Positions 35,305 to 47,122 of a stretch of DNA of 64,000 bases are shown here, piece by piece (positions within the stretch are counted from its first letter, which is position 1; the number at the start of each line of letters is the position of its first letter). Position numbers and translations under genes: made by a program. Source of the stretch: Zygaena filipendulae (Eukaryota > Arthropoda > Insecta > Lepidoptera > Zygaenidae); the NCBI GenBank assembly GCA_907165275.2, contig OU015672.1, positions 3,702,501 through 3,766,500 of the forward strand, in the 5' to 3' direction. The notes beneath the pieces were generated by a model that was not told where the DNA came from, made no database searches, and saw nothing but the letters and a program-made list of their open reading frames with translations.

Positions 35305-35712
35305 ACCTGCGATAATTTCGAAGTTCCCGCGGAATTGTTTCATACAAACTTTGCAACCCCTTTTCATCCCCTTAGGGGTTGAATTTTCGAAAATCCTTTC
35401 TTATCGGATGCCTACGTCATACAAAGAACACACCCTCCAAGTTTCAGGTCTCTACGATCAGCGGTTTAGGCTGTGCGTTAATCCATCAGTCATTCAGGAC
35501 AAAGCATTTTATACATATACTAGCTGTGCCCCGCGGTTTCACCCGCGTGAGTTTCGGAATTCCCGCAGGAACTTTAGGGGGATGAAAAATAGATAGTAGC
35601 CGATTCTCAGACCTACTGAGTATGCATATAAAATTTCATCAGAATCGGTCAAGCCGTTTCGGAGGAGTATGGGAATGAACATTGTGACACGAGAATTTTA
35701 TATATTAGATAT
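35305..35712 (-). mobile_element. Two Helitrons in tandem, minus strand
   Basis: 35305-35512 has GATAATTTCGAAGTTCCCGC and GGATGCCTACGTCATACAAA. 35520-35712 starts CTAGCTGTGCCCCGCGGTTT and ends at TTTTATATATTAGATATAG. Confidence 0.7.
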
Positions 35713-35884
35713 AGATTTTCGCGTTGGCACCGCCAGGTGTGAAGGGTGCGGGCACAGCTCATAGCTCACTGACTGATCAACTAACTCATCAACACCCAGC
35801 TGAAACTTCTTAAACTAAAAGTTGTTCCCTTTTGCGACATAAAGAAAAGAAAGATTGTGAAAATTCAATGATATTATAAATATT

Positions 35885-36005
35885 AAATGATATAATTTTA
35901 ATCTTGCGAGAAACCACGAGAAACGGAGGAGAACATCGGCTCCACATTCACGTTCTCGTGGTGTTCTCGCGTTCTCGCAAGGTTCTCGCGTGAATGTGGA
36001 ACGGG
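35885..36005. repeat. GTTCTCGC-rich imperfect foldback
   Basis: CTCCACATTCACGTTCTCGT pairs with GTTCTCGCGTGAATGTGGA. GTTCTCG occurs four times within 120 bases. Confidence 0.5.
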
Positions 36006-36009
36006 CATA

Positions 36010-36740
36010 AAAATTATGGAAGCGGGTGAACGCTAGTAATACATAGTTAGGTATGCGTGAACTTCAGAAATCTCCAATAAAGTATGGTAATACATATTAA
36101 AAAAGAAAGGAGTACGATTACACTATACGACTTCGTAGTTCAAGAAAATATTTATTAATATTTTAGTAAGTACCTAGTAGTAGTATTTATTCCGTTAAAA
36201 TGGAATTAAAACTAATAGGCAACGTGGTACGGTAAGTTGAGCCCTGAACTAAAACACGTGTCGCGTGATGCTCTCGCGAGAACCAGTTGCTTGCCGGATA
36301 CACAAATGTAGCAACAACAAACGCGTGCATTCGTCACGGCTTCCACCCACCAACTCAACTAAAACTCGCGCCATTATTGTCCCACCAAAACATTCTGTTG
36401 GCGGGAATATCTTGAATGATTGATGGTAAGTGCCAACGGAAATGGGGCAATAATAATATTATCAGTTATCACCTAGTATGGTCCCTTTAAACTGAGCTTC
36501 AATCGCTAGATATAGGCCTCACAGAATAAGGATTTTCATTTTCTTTATTCTTAAGTATTAACAGTAATCACTGACGATAAAATAAAAAACACGTTTTACT
36601 CTATAACAATAACTTTAAGCTACTTGTAAAATCTTCTTTAGATAAAGACAGCTCTCTTAAAGTAGTCTTTATTCAGTACTGGCGGAATATTCGCAATCCG
36701 ATTAATCGGACAGATCGAGTCGGTAGTGTTCTTAAAGCAT
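36010..36740. other. No gene seen
   Basis: AT-rich; a GC patch at 36255-36380 (GTGTCGCGTGATGCTCTCGC) has no open frame of note. Confidence 0.4.
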
Positions 36741-36745
36741 CTATA

Positions 36746-37360
36746 GTACATTGTTATCCAAGGGGTGAAAGTAACTCATTTAGTGCCGAGACGGGGTTTG
36801 GCGCCCGAGCGTAGCGAGTGCGCCAATAGTTCAAGGCACTAAATAAGTTACTTTCTCCCGAGGGTAACACTGTGCTTTTCATTACGAATGCAAGGAAAGT
36901 CAAAATAAAAATAGGAATTAGCTAAAGAAAAAATGAGTGAAGATCGGATAGTCGCTTGACACTTTCCCACCTATTTCTTTTTCTTTGGCCGGCTAGCTAT
37001 TCAGCCAGTATTTTTTATTTACATTGTGGCGACCTAAAAAAAATATTTTCTTTAATTATTAAGTATTAATTAAAGAAAATAAAAAAATATAAATAGGAAT
37101 TAGCTTAAGAAAAAGTGAGTGAATTTTATTTTAATTAATACCTACTTAAACTTTACGTTATTTCAATTTTACATCGCGCTGGCTGTATAGAAAGTTGAAA
37201 CATGGTTCAATAGAAATGTGAAAATAGACCTAGTTTTTTTTTAATAATTTGACAGTTGTCAGTTGAAAGCGATTCTCCCTAGGGCTGAAAAGGGCTACTT
37301 TCAACCCGCTTCTCAGGCAACTTCAGACCTACTTTCCGAGCATGAGTAATGAAAAATACA
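36746..37360 (+). mobile_element. Hairpin-capped element, family 2, copy 1
   Basis: About 613 bases from GTACATTGTTATCCAAGGGG to GCATGAGTAATGAAAAA, with TA on both sides. A hairpin (36752-36872) has arms AAGTAACTCATTTAGTGCC and GGCACTAAATAAGTTACTT and the loop CGCCCGAGCGTAGCGAG. The core is bordered by TTTTCATTACGAATGC and, inverted, TTTTTCATTACTCATGC. No coding content. Confidence 0.7.
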
Positions 37361-37369
37361 TTTTTACTC

Positions 37370-38375
37370 GATGGTCTTAACTCTTAACTCTTAAAATTTA
37401 TAAAAAACGAATAATAAATCATCTTAAATGGTATATTAGGTTCTGGTAATTACACGGATCCAAGGAACGAGTTTTGGTTTTGCAAAAACGTAGGTATAAT
37501 TAGATGGGATATAATGAAGTAAAAATATTGCTTTAAACTTGTCGAAGTTTTTTGTTACATCGTTGGCCAATTTACACGAACAACAGGCGACTTCAGGTTT
37601 CAACATTACAAATCGCGATGAGACTTGTCGGATTTAAGTAGATATTTAATTAGCGTATGCTGCATATAAAATAAGTATTTGTTTCTTCACTATCGAGACT
37701 TTTTCTGTCTTCCAGACAGCACGCTAAGTGGGTGTTTTCCAAGGTATGAAAATCAACATTCTAATAATTAGTCCGTCAGTTGGAAAATAAAGAAAATACC
37801 AATTTAATACAAAAGTCACATCACAGTTTGAAGGGTTCTCCCCTGCTTCCTCGGACAGTTTTTGCTATCTTCATCATTGTATTTGATTTGTTGAATTAAA
37901 GGCAATGTTTTAACATGAGGATATGACCATATTCACGCCATATTCTGAGTAACCGTGTAATCCACTAATCAAACCAAAAATGTAGTTTTTTTATATATTT
38001 TACTTCTTATCTCAATTTTTTTTTTCACGGGATTCGTGTTGCACTTTCTTAATGGAGAATATTTTTTCAAATTAGTAGAATGCATTAATATTAAGTAAAC
38101 TTTGACTTGCTTTTTGTCGAAGGTCCTGGATGAATTATGTGCAATTATTTTAAATATAGACAGGTTAATGTATATTGTAAATCATTTTCTTTTATGGGAT
38201 TATTAGATAAGAAGTACTTACATATATAACTTTAATTAATGCTCAATCATTAATTTTTATGTATAGGTACTTACTTTATAGCAGTGCTAGATAAGATTAT
38301 ACTGTCATCGTCATCTTTACTTATAAAATAGAAGTGTCTGTCTGTAATATCGAGTCATGTTGCCTTCATTTGCAT
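37370..38375. other. No gene seen
   Basis: AT-rich; a fragment of the ATGGGC-type MITE (ATTAGTCCGTCAGTTG) near 37770. Confidence 0.4.
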
Positions 38376-38382
38376 AGATTCC

Positions 38383-38582
38383 TTACTAATATTACAAATG
38401 CGAAAGTGAGTTTGTTTGTTTGTTATGCTTTCAGCCTTTCACGCTTTAACGGCTAAATCAGTCATCATGAAATGTTGCATGTACGTTGTCAGAGTACAGA
38501 AAAGCACATAGGGTACTTTTTACCCCGGAATTCCCGCGGGAACTCCAAAATTATTACGGGTGAAACCACGGGGAACAGCTAG
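38383..38582 (+). mobile_element. Full-length Helitron (Lep1-like)
   Basis: TTACTAATATTACAAATGCG, GTGAGTTTGTTTGTTTG, CCGGAATTCCCGCGGGAACT and CACGGGGAACAGCTAG. Confidence 0.75.
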
Positions 38583-39191
38583 TTGAAATCAAAATAACAA
38601 TTTTCCGTCCAAGAAAAGGATATTCATGAAGTTGGTACGTGGGTACCTATACTATAGTCAGTCAAAATTTCCGATTAATATTACACCTGCGGTTCCAACT
38701 TCGGCTCTGACACTTTTAAATCGGAGTTTTTAATCGGAAATATATGCATTCCATGCGGGGAAATGTTAATTACTCTCTCATATAAGCAATATTGACAATT
38801 AACGGATGACGATCAACTCCGGTTCCGATAAACTACCTCCGTAACATCCCTAGTACCTATACGTAGTGCTTGGAATTTCGTAGATAGGTCACCTCCAAAC
38901 TAATGTTGAATAACTTTTAAAGTATAAATTTTTTCGACATAAAATATATTTTAATCATATTATTGTATATTTTTTTAAATGGGGTGTATCAGGTTCTCAG
39001 ATATTTCTTTAACACGATTTACTTTAGGTCCAGAACTAGGTAGGTATTTTACTGGGGGAGTTGCGGAGGAAATCCCAAAACTCGCTGGTTAATCATTAGG
39101 ATTGTAAAAAGGTAGCCTTAGGGTATACAGTACATATTCCTATGGTTCCATTTTTTTGCTATAATCGGCCCACTAAACAAATAATTAATAT

Positions 39192-39370
39192 TCAATATTA
39201 TAAATGAGGATGTGAGGTTGTTTGCTTATTACGCTTTCACGCCTTAACTATACTCAGCACCGTTTGAGTAGATAAGGCATCATGAAATTTTGCATACACG
39301 TTGTCAGTGGTACAGAGCTGCAGGACAAAGGTTACGAAATGAAAGCGGTTGAAACCGCCGGGTAAATAGG
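39192..39370 (+). mobile_element. Diverged Helitron
   Basis: AATATTATAAATGAGGATGT, ACGCTTTCACGCCTTAACTA, TTGCATACACGTTGTCAGTG and GCGGTTGAAACCGCCGGGTA. Confidence 0.6.
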
Positions 39371-39384
39371 TACGGCTGATTTTT

Positions 39385-39590
39385 ATAATTGAGAAGTCAA
39401 AGTCAAATCATTTATTCAAATTTGGCCCATAATGTGGCTCTTTTTGACGTCAATATAATTACAGTTATTATGACAGCACCCTTAAAATATCCACCCTTCA
39501 CAGCTTCCTAGTGCTATGGCTGAAGAGAAGAAGCTGCGCAACAAACTCTTCAGCAGCACGCTGTCAGTTTAAAGTTATAATATAGATATA
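39385..39590 (-). mobile_element. LINE 3'-end fragment
   Basis: On the minus strand: GACAGCGTGCTGCTGAAGAG, TTGCGCAGCTTCTTCTCTTC and AAATTTGAATAAATGATTTG followed by ACTTTGACTT. A GACTTT-repeat tail is usual for some non-LTR elements. A diverged relative is at 10850-10960. Confidence 0.5.
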
Positions 39591-40230
39591 TCTATAATAT
39601 AGATATAATATAGCTATATATCTATAATATAATTATTATAATTTAGAGATTGTTTATTCGCCTGAAAGTCCATAGAAAGCTCATTACATTTTTAATTAAT
39701 TCTCAAGTTAGCCGTTATCTGATGAAGGAAATATCGGTCCTTATAGTAATCAGAAAAACAAAAGATGTAGACAGATAACAAAATAAAAAAAATAAGATTC
39801 AGGCGTCGTCGTTCGTCCACTAACGACATCTTGTCAGTGATGCAATGTTATAGTGGCCATTATAATGACGATATATAGCATAATTTATCGGTCATTAAAT
39901 ATATTACACATTAATGCCTAATGCGGTGTTTAATGAGAGAGGAGTCATAAACACGCGAGCGTTAGAGATTATAACTATGGATGGGTACCAGAACTATCAG
40001 AAAACTAATAGAATAATAATAATCCTAACAAAGTCCTCCGTCACGTCTGTCTGCCTGCGGCAGCAAATATACGTATGTATATTGTATATGTAGATAACAC
40101 AAAGTTGACAAAAAGTAATAAGTAAGTAATATTTTGATTAGTCGGATAATGGCATGGGAAGCTGCGTCCCTCCCTTCGTCCCCCGACCGCGCGTTTTTTT
40201 TTTGTAGTTATAGCGTATTATAATATTAGC

Positions 40231-40358
40231 TGTCCCGCGCGATTTCACCCGCGATAATTTCAAAATTCCATACAAACTTTGCAACCCCTTTTCACCCTTT
40301 TAAGGGTAGAATTTCGGAAAATCCTTTCTTATCGGATGCCTACGTCATACAAAGAACG
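40231..40358 (-). mobile_element. Helitron 3' part broken by the GC-rich insert
   Basis: AGCTGTCCCGCGCGATTTCA, CAACCCCTTTTCACCC and ATCGGATGCCTACGTCATAC, then the GC-rich insert. Confidence 0.65.
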
Positions 40359-40860
40359 CCGGTCAGGCCCATGACCGACGCCCGAGGCCCCCTGCGACGG
40401 GTCAGGTCCGTGGCCCCGCCGCCCACCACGACGGCCGCAGAGGGTGAGAAGGGCCGACTAGCTCCGCGCCAGCACTCCCCTCGCCCCGCAGCCCCTCCAC
40501 GCCGCCAATCACCGGGGCGGCTCCGTCGAGGCCGCAGAGGTAAGACATCTCCACGGCCTCTACCCTCAACCGCGGTGCTCCCCGAGCCACCGCAGCCCGC
40601 CTCAGTCGCGCCGCCGCCCCGGAGGACGACAGCGCCACCTACATAGGCTAAATATAACTTGCCCCCAACAAGTCGGTGAGACGCCCCGCCCGGTGCCTCA
40701 TGCCGGGCGCGGCGCCGGATGAAATCAAAGGCGCCGCACTCGCCGGCATTCTAGCCCGCCTCTGCGTTCCTCTTGGCTTCACCGTGGGTGGACAGTCCAC
40801 GGTTACTAAGCCCCCCCGCCACGACAAGGCGGGAACCCAATTCGGGGGGCTAACCACTAA
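40359..40860 (+). mobile_element. GC-rich insert, possible fragment of a non-LTR retrotransposon
   Basis: A block of roughly 500 bases of very high GC begins abruptly after the Helitron-type string CCTACGTCATACAAAGAAC at 40339-40357 and fades at about 40860. It contains a short proline/arginine-rich frame (40371-40646; residues such as LRRGRRGKTSPRPLP) with a competing minus-strand frame. It also has several strong hairpins (GTGGACAGTCCAC at 40788-40800; GCCGGGCGCGGCGCCGG near 40702). No reverse transcriptase or zinc-knuckle motif is visible. The AT-rich tail at 40893-40985 includes AATAAATAAAAAAA. A LINE 5' region or ORF1 piece is my best guess; any identification is uncertain. Confidence 0.35.
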
Positions 40861-40989
40861 CTAGATCAACCGTACCTAATGTCGGGTAACCTGATTAATA
40901 AATATTAGGATACCCTACGTTTACTTGGAATTCTGTCATTACTTAATAACTATTTACTTATGTATAAATAAATAAAAAAATTGTAAAAT

Positions 40990-42160
40990 GATTGATTTAA
41001 TTAAAAATGTACCTACTTACTTAACGAAAATCACCCGGCAACACTGGTTTTCGTTTGTTGTCATACCAAACTGAGTTCATGCCCCTCATCTATTACTATC
41101 TGTATTATTTTCATTCAGGTAGATTGGGCTTAAACGCTTTTAGCTTGTTTCATCGAAATCGGGAAAGTTATCGTTAAAAGCGGTTCAGGATATTTTTTAC
41201 CCTGTAACTAGACGAGTTTCCAATATCGTTACGAAACTCTATGAAACTAGTCGTTTTCAAATATGTATTAGGTACATAGGTAAGTATCTATTTATCTTTT
41301 TTAATAATTTGTAAAAATTCGTTTTTGGCTAATACGAAATCAAATCAGTTTTAAAAATATAAGTTTGTAACTTGCTCAGTTCAGTGGAGACGAAACTAAA
41401 TTCTAAAGCTAATTTTAGAATGGCATTGCGCAAATAACATTGGTTAGCAAACAAAACATGAGGTTAAGTGTCAGGTACACAACGCAACGTTAATGACGTT
41501 TAAGTGCAGGTCTCCGAGTGTCACGCTATATAATTATTATTACATCCATGTTCGAGACAAATGAATTGATTGCCTTCCGCATGCACCATTACAATGAGTG
41601 CATTATACAAAATACAAGTTGGCGGGAAAACTTTGTTTTATTTAGAACAGTGGTTTTATCCTCGTTGCAAAACAGGGCCCTTATTCACTATGACCATAGC
41701 ACGGCGCGTTAAGATAACGCGCCACAAAAATTGTCCTTTCCTCGTAATTAAAGAAGTTTCACTCCAAAAAAATACATCTACAATCTTTCTTACGGTCGCG
41801 GTATACAGGATAATTATTTCTAATATTTTGGAATCTAGAACGTTTGGGATTGCGTTTTTGGGACGCGCGTTATGGGCAAGGAATGTTGTTGGTCATAGAG
41901 AATAAATAAGGAGCCTGATTATAGTATAAAACAGAGAGAACAGACAGAGTCCATCTACAACCTTTTACTAGTCCTACCGCGCATAAAATTGAAACCGTTT
42001 GATAGCAGCTAGGACCCTACATTTAAGACGATTTAAATTCTTTTGACACATAAACTTTTATCAAAGCAATAAGTGGATAATTTGGATTTAGAATTTATGT
42101 CAAAGAAAACAAAAAAGCATCAAATTATTTAACCAGAAAACTGTCTCTATTTTTAGTTAA
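40990..42160. other. No gene supported
   Basis: A repeat shared with 34157-34250 (AATCACCCGGCAACACTGG / AGTCACCCGGCGACACTG) at 41028-41080, and the hairpin repeat at 41700. The overlapping frames at 41518-41905 have no domain. Confidence 0.4.
41690..41735. repeat. Repeat with a 9-bp GC hairpin
   Basis: GGCGCGTTA and TAACGCGCC pair around AGA. The same context (ACTATGACC..., CACAAAAA) occurs at 15953-15995. Confidence 0.45.
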
Positions 42161-42565
42161 GTCTAAAATCGCATTTGGATAATCTCCGAAATCGACGTGG
42201 GTGAAACTACGGGGCGAACAACTAGTTTTATGTTTGTTTGTAATGGTGAAACTCAAAAACTACGCAACCGATTCAAAAAATTCTTTCATTTATATGAAGC
42301 TACCAGTAGTCGTGATTGACTCGTACTTTTCGAAGTCGTACTTTTAATCCAAAACTCTTGAAAATGAAACCTTGTGGGAAAGACTAGTATACTGTAAATA
42401 GACGAATTGCTAATGGTGCTGAAAGCAAGAATCAAAGTAGAATTAGGTAACTGCACTACATGTATGTGGAAATAGAAGCATTACGGTCGTTTTACCGCCG
42501 AATGAGCAGTAATTACCCTAAATACGATATTAAAGTCGGCGAATAAAGTAACCGCAGATGTCATG

Positions 42566-42840
42566 CTCCTAATATTATAAATATGAAAGTGTGGATGTTT
42601 GGATGTCGTACTTAATCACGCAAAAACGGCTGAACGGATTTGGATGAAATTTGGCACATGCACGTTGTCAGGGGTACAGAGAAGAACATAGGGTACTGTT
42701 TATCCCGGAATTCCCGCGGGCATTCCGAAATTACCGCGGGTGAAACCTCGGGGCACAGCTAGTCTATACATAATTTTATTATACGACTACGACTAGCTGT
42801 GCCCCCCGGTTTCTACCGCGTTAATGCTTGGCTCCCGTTG
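42566..42840. mobile_element. Helitron pair, opposite orientations
   Basis: 42566-42762 is a complete plus copy (CTCCTAATATTATAAATATG to GGGGCACAGCTAG). 42793-42838 is a minus 3' end (CTAGCTGTGCCCCCCGGTTT). A 3' remnant also lies at 42170-42225. Confidence 0.72.
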
Positions 42841-43068
42841 GTCGTACATACATAGTACATACATACCTACACATACCAGCCTTCCTCGATAAATGAACTA
42901 TCAAACACAAAAAAAAGTAATTCCTGAGATTAGCGCGTTCAACCAAACAACAAACTCTTCAGCTTTATATAGTACCAGTATAGATTAGATATCACGGAGC
43001 ACATGTAATGATGTAACTCAATTTGGCGCAACTAGGTACCTACTATTAAAATAAATAGCATATCTTTC

Positions 43069-43377
43069 GAGATACGAACATTTTTTTTAAACTAGCTTCA
43101 GAAGTCTGGAAGAACAGGCCTATATGGTTACTTCGCGCACATTTTTAGAGTAAAAAGTAGTAGATTATTAAGAGATACGAACATTTTTTTTAAACTAGCT
43201 TCAGAAGTCTGGAAGAACAGGCCTATATGGTTACTTCGCGCACATTTTTAGAGTAAAAAGTAGTAGATTATTAAGAGATACGAACATTTTTTTTAAACTA
43301 GCTTCAGAAGTCTGGAAGAACAGGCCTATATGGTTACTTCGCGCACATTTTTAGAGTAAAAAGTAGTAGATTATTAA
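43069..43377. repeat. Three exact tandem copies of a 103-bp unit
   Basis: GAGATACGAACATTTTTTTT starts at 43069, 43172 and 43275. The three units, each ending GTAAAAAGTAGTAGATTATT, appear identical. The last unit runs directly into the hairpin end TTAACCAAGGGGATAAAGC. Confidence 0.93.
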
Positions 43378-44150
43378 CCAAGGGGATAAAGCAGTGTCTT
43401 CTATCACGAGCGAAGCGAGGGATTTAAGACGAGTTCTGAGTGTAGCGAGGGATTTAAGTTTATCCAAGACTAAGACAGCTTTATCCCTTTGGAAAATACT
43501 CTACTTTTCGTACCATTTCCGAAAAAATTTACACAATAATAATATAAGCATTTATTAAAAATAATGACAGTTAAAAGTTAACATTCGAAACATTGGTCCA
43601 ACCACTGAGCAAATAATCACTACGTTTTAACCGCTATCGTATCGCTGAACCGATCTATGAAAGCATTTTGTGCTAACCATACCAATGCAATATATGAAAT
43701 AGGTCATAGAAATTTGGTTAAGTATTCCAAAGTTGGTAAAGAAGTTCGCGCATAAATCCATAGTAACTTTTGCTTCAAGGGAGTGTCACTGGTCTGGGTC
43801 CAACTAATCAATCAACCAATGCTTTTTTTAAACTGTTGGTTTATTAAGAATCGCGCGCGTAATTTTTTTAAAGGCAGCATTCCATTAACAGCCTTTGCCC
43901 GCGAACACCGCATATGATTCGAAGCGTGCAAATGGTCAAATGTATATGTATAATGCTTTGTATATACAAACTCAATGATGTAAACAACTCAGTATAAATT
44001 TCGGTAAGTATTCCAAATTTAAATCACATTCTCCCCCTAGAGGATGAATGCAATTCAGTACATTTTTCTTTCCCTGTTTTTAACAGATTAAAAATGACTA
44101 TTGCTATGTTCGCTTTTTGTGGCATAGAATGTCACTTTTTTGAGCAAGTG
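43372..44150 (+). mobile_element. Hairpin-capped element, family 1, copy A
   Basis: It starts TTATTAACCAAGGGGATAAA with a hairpin to about 43492 (arms CCAAGGGGATAAAGC and GCTTTATCCCTTTGG). The loop contains CGAGCGAAGCGAGGG and GAGTGTAGCGAGGG. The core continues with CTACTTTTCGTACCATTTCC and ends near CACTTTTTTGAGCAAGTGG. A homologous copy lies inverted at 50135-51085. No coding frame. TTAA next to the start may be a target site, but this is not proven. Confidence 0.6.
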
Positions 44151-44479
44151 GTGGTTCACTCTTCTAAATGATACCGATAAATATAGGAACATAATTTTAA
44201 CTGGTTTTTTTATTGTTTCGGTAACTGGCATCCTAGTATTAATCATAACTAATTTTGTATCCTAAATATATTTATGTAATCGGTCCCGTAGTGTTTTAAT
44301 AAAATTGTTACAAACTAACAAAAAATGAATATTTGCTTTTTATAATGTTAGTAGATATAATAGATAAAAGTAGAAAACGCCATAAAAATCATAATTTTAT
44401 AAAGAAACTAACTTTTACCTGGAGTAATTCAGGTAAAGTATGTTGTCAATCAATTTTCTGCTTCTCGGGAACAGTATTT

Positions 44480-44702
44480 ATAACATGTTAACCCACAAAA
44501 TCAAGTTACCTATTCAGAACGATTTATTGAGAGTTAAGGAACGTTTTTTAATTATGTGTTTACCTTATTACATTGTTTAAGTATCTAACTAAATATTGAA
44601 CATAAAAAATGTTGACAGAAAATGACGCTATAATTTTAAAACACGATTTACTCAAAATTTCTCCAGTGTGGGTTAACACACTATTGCTTATCTATGTCCA
44701 AC
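44480..44702. mobile_element. TTGGAC-ended MITE, left end trimmed
   Basis: It starts at TAACATGTTAACCCACAAAA and ends CTATTGCTTATCTATGTCCA; internal sequence matches the 28.3-kb copy. Confidence 0.65.
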
Positions 44703-44960
44703 TAGGCACCTACTTTTTTCTGCATGAAAGGTACTAAGTTTCTTTTATGTAACTATCCCTGATAACCTGTATGCGCAATTTCATGATGATCGTTTGAGTA
44801 GTTAAGGCGTGAAAGCGAAACAGACAAACAGACAAACTCACATTCACATGATTAAAATATCTACCAGATCACCACCTCACACAGCAACAAAATATGCACT
44901 CTATTTAGTGACATTTTACCGTCTCTGTACCTAATAAAGGCATCAACTGTAATAATCCTA

Positions 44961-45245
44961 CTAATATTATAAATATGAAAGTGTGGATGTTTGTTTAAAT
45001 AGCACTAAATGCACAAACCTCTGTAGTTCCTTGTACTATTCTATATCAAACATAAATAATATTTTATTGTAATTTGATAAATAAATAAAAAAAAACTTAC
45101 ACACGCAAAAACGGTTGATCGGATTTGGATGAAATTTGGCATGCACGTTGTCAGAGGTACAGAGAAGAACATAGGGTAATTTTTATCCCGGAATTCCCGC
45201 GGGAATCCCTAAATTACCGCGGGTGAAACCGCGGGCCACAGCTAG
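44961..45245 (+). mobile_element. Helitron interrupted by a polyadenylated insert
   Basis: CCTACTAATATTATAAATAT and GAAAGTGTGGATGTTTGTTT are followed by about 100 foreign bases ending GATAAATAAATAAAAAAAAA, then CTTACACACGCAAAAACGG and the usual 3' end CCGCGGGCCACAGCTAG. Confidence 0.75.
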
Positions 45246-45249
45246 TAAT

Positions 45250-46255
45250 AATATATTATGTACAAATGTGTTGTGTTCAAACTGTTTATACAGCTTGTGC
45301 AAACAAGTATAGTTCTATGACAAGCGCAGTCGTAATAACCTCCGACAGGTGGAGATGGTAACTAACTCTAGAGACGGTGTACCGTGAGGTATAAGACTCT
45401 CAGGAGTCTCAGGCCGCCCCATTCATGCTCATCCTATCTTATCTAATCGACCAATTAGTGCTAATAATGAAGAAGTAAGTTCAAATGACTGTAAATATTA
45501 ATATGTAAATATTATTGAAATAGAATATTATGAAGAAAAAAATTAGATATAATCTGTTGCCCCCACGGTTCACCCTTAACCTCAAAAACCCTGAGAATGT
45601 GTTTCTTTATTTGAAAGAATATCACAATTAACTAACGGTTGAATTTTCAAATCCCTTAGCATCTATAGGCCCATAGTTGTCTACAATGGGATTAGATAAA
45701 ATGAAAGGATATTTTGTAAAAAAAAAAAAAATCTGGGCGTGAATGAACTTGGCGTTATTTTGTATTGATTCACGGAAAAGAAAACAATAAGCATAAACAA
45801 ACAAACAAAATATAAACTTTCCATTTTCCAAAATGGGCGCCTACCTATGTAGTATATATATTATATATACCAAGTGTTGCTTAGTTGCCACGACACACTT
45901 AGGGTGGGACCAAGTAGATCTGTGTGTTGTGAAGTGGAATATCATTATTATTATTATAATATAACTGAAGTAAGAGATTCACAACTTTTAAAGATCCATT
46001 CATTAACTAGAAAACAGATGATAATAATCTTTCAAACTGATTTTCTTCAATCATAGATAGAACAACGTCTTTCAATCAGGTCAGCTTTAAAAAAAAATCT
46101 CAATCAAATTTCGCCGTTTGAGAGCTACGATGCCACAGACAGACAGACACACAGATAGGTACACACCTCTCTGTTTTGTCAGAGGTTAAATTTTGGGCAG
46201 CCGCAGTGTGCGCGCAATAGCAAAGAATACAAAATATATACGGTAGGTATTATAA
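45250..46255. other. No gene seen
   Basis: AT-rich with one SINE fragment; short frames only. Confidence 0.45.
45887..45939 (+). mobile_element. SINE tail fragment
   Basis: GCCACGACACACTTAGGGTG and CAAGTAGATCTGTGTGTTGT match the 3' body of the 63.5-kb SINE in the opposite orientation. Confidence 0.6.
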
Positions 46256-46260
46256 TAATA

Positions 46261-46869
46261 GTACATTGTTATCCTAGGGGTGAAAGTAACTTATTTAGTC
46301 CCGAGACGGGGTTTGGCGCCCGAGCGTAGCGAGGGCGCCTATAGATCGAGGGACTAAATAAGTCTTTCTCCCGAGGGTAACACTGTGCTTTTCATTACGA
46401 ATGCAAGGAAAGTCAAAATAAAATAGGAATTAGCTAAAGAAAAAATGAGTGAAGATCGGATAGTCGCTTGACACTTTCCCACCTATTTCTTTTTCTTTGG
46501 CCGGCTAGCTATTCAGTCAGTATTTTTTATTTACATTGTGGCGACCTAAAAAAAATATTATCTTTAATTATTAAGTATTAATTAAAGAAAATAAAAAAAT
46601 ATAAATAGGAATTAGCTTAAGAAAAAGTGAGTGAATTTTATTTTAATTAATACCTACTTAAACTTTACGTTATTTCAATTTTACATCGCGCTGGCTGTAT
46701 AGAAAGTTGAAACATGGTTCAATAGAAATGTGAAAATAGACCTAGTTTTTTTTTAATAATTTGACAGTTGTCAGTTGAAAGCGATTCTCCCTAGGGCTGA
46801 AAAGGGTTACTTTCAACCCGCTTCTCAGGCAACTTCAGACCTACTTTCCGAGTATGAGTAATGAAAAAT
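46261..46869 (+). mobile_element. Hairpin-capped element, family 2, copy 2
   Basis: Nearly the same sequence as copy 1, starting GTACATTGTTATCCTAGGGG after a TA and ending GTATGAGTAATGAAAAAT. The hairpin loop reads GGCGCCCGAGCGTAGCGAGG. Confidence 0.7.
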
Positions 46870-46885
46870 TTATAACTAAAGAACT

Positions 46886-47122
46886 AAGAAGCGACACTCT
46901 CCGCCTCCCACCAATGTAATGCCTCCTCATACCCCGCTAAAGTTTCTTGGTAAATTCCGAAGAAACTTTGTGACAATTCACTGACAGCTGACAGTTGCTG
47001 TCAGCACGATGTCAACCTCACGCACAACACGTGTACATGTGTATAAGCCGGCCGACTTTACTTGTGGGAAAGTAGTACTGTAGTTGAATCGGTTCATTTG
47101 TATAGAGTGTCACCGGGCTGGA
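46886..47122 (-). mobile_element. CACACGTGT-type dispersed repeat, inverted copy
   Basis: GAAGCGACACTCTCCGCCTC through CTGACAGCTGACAGTTGCTG and GCACAACACGTGTACATG to GAGTGTCACCGGGCTGG is the inverse of the 12.3 and 14.2 kb copies. Confidence 0.6.
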
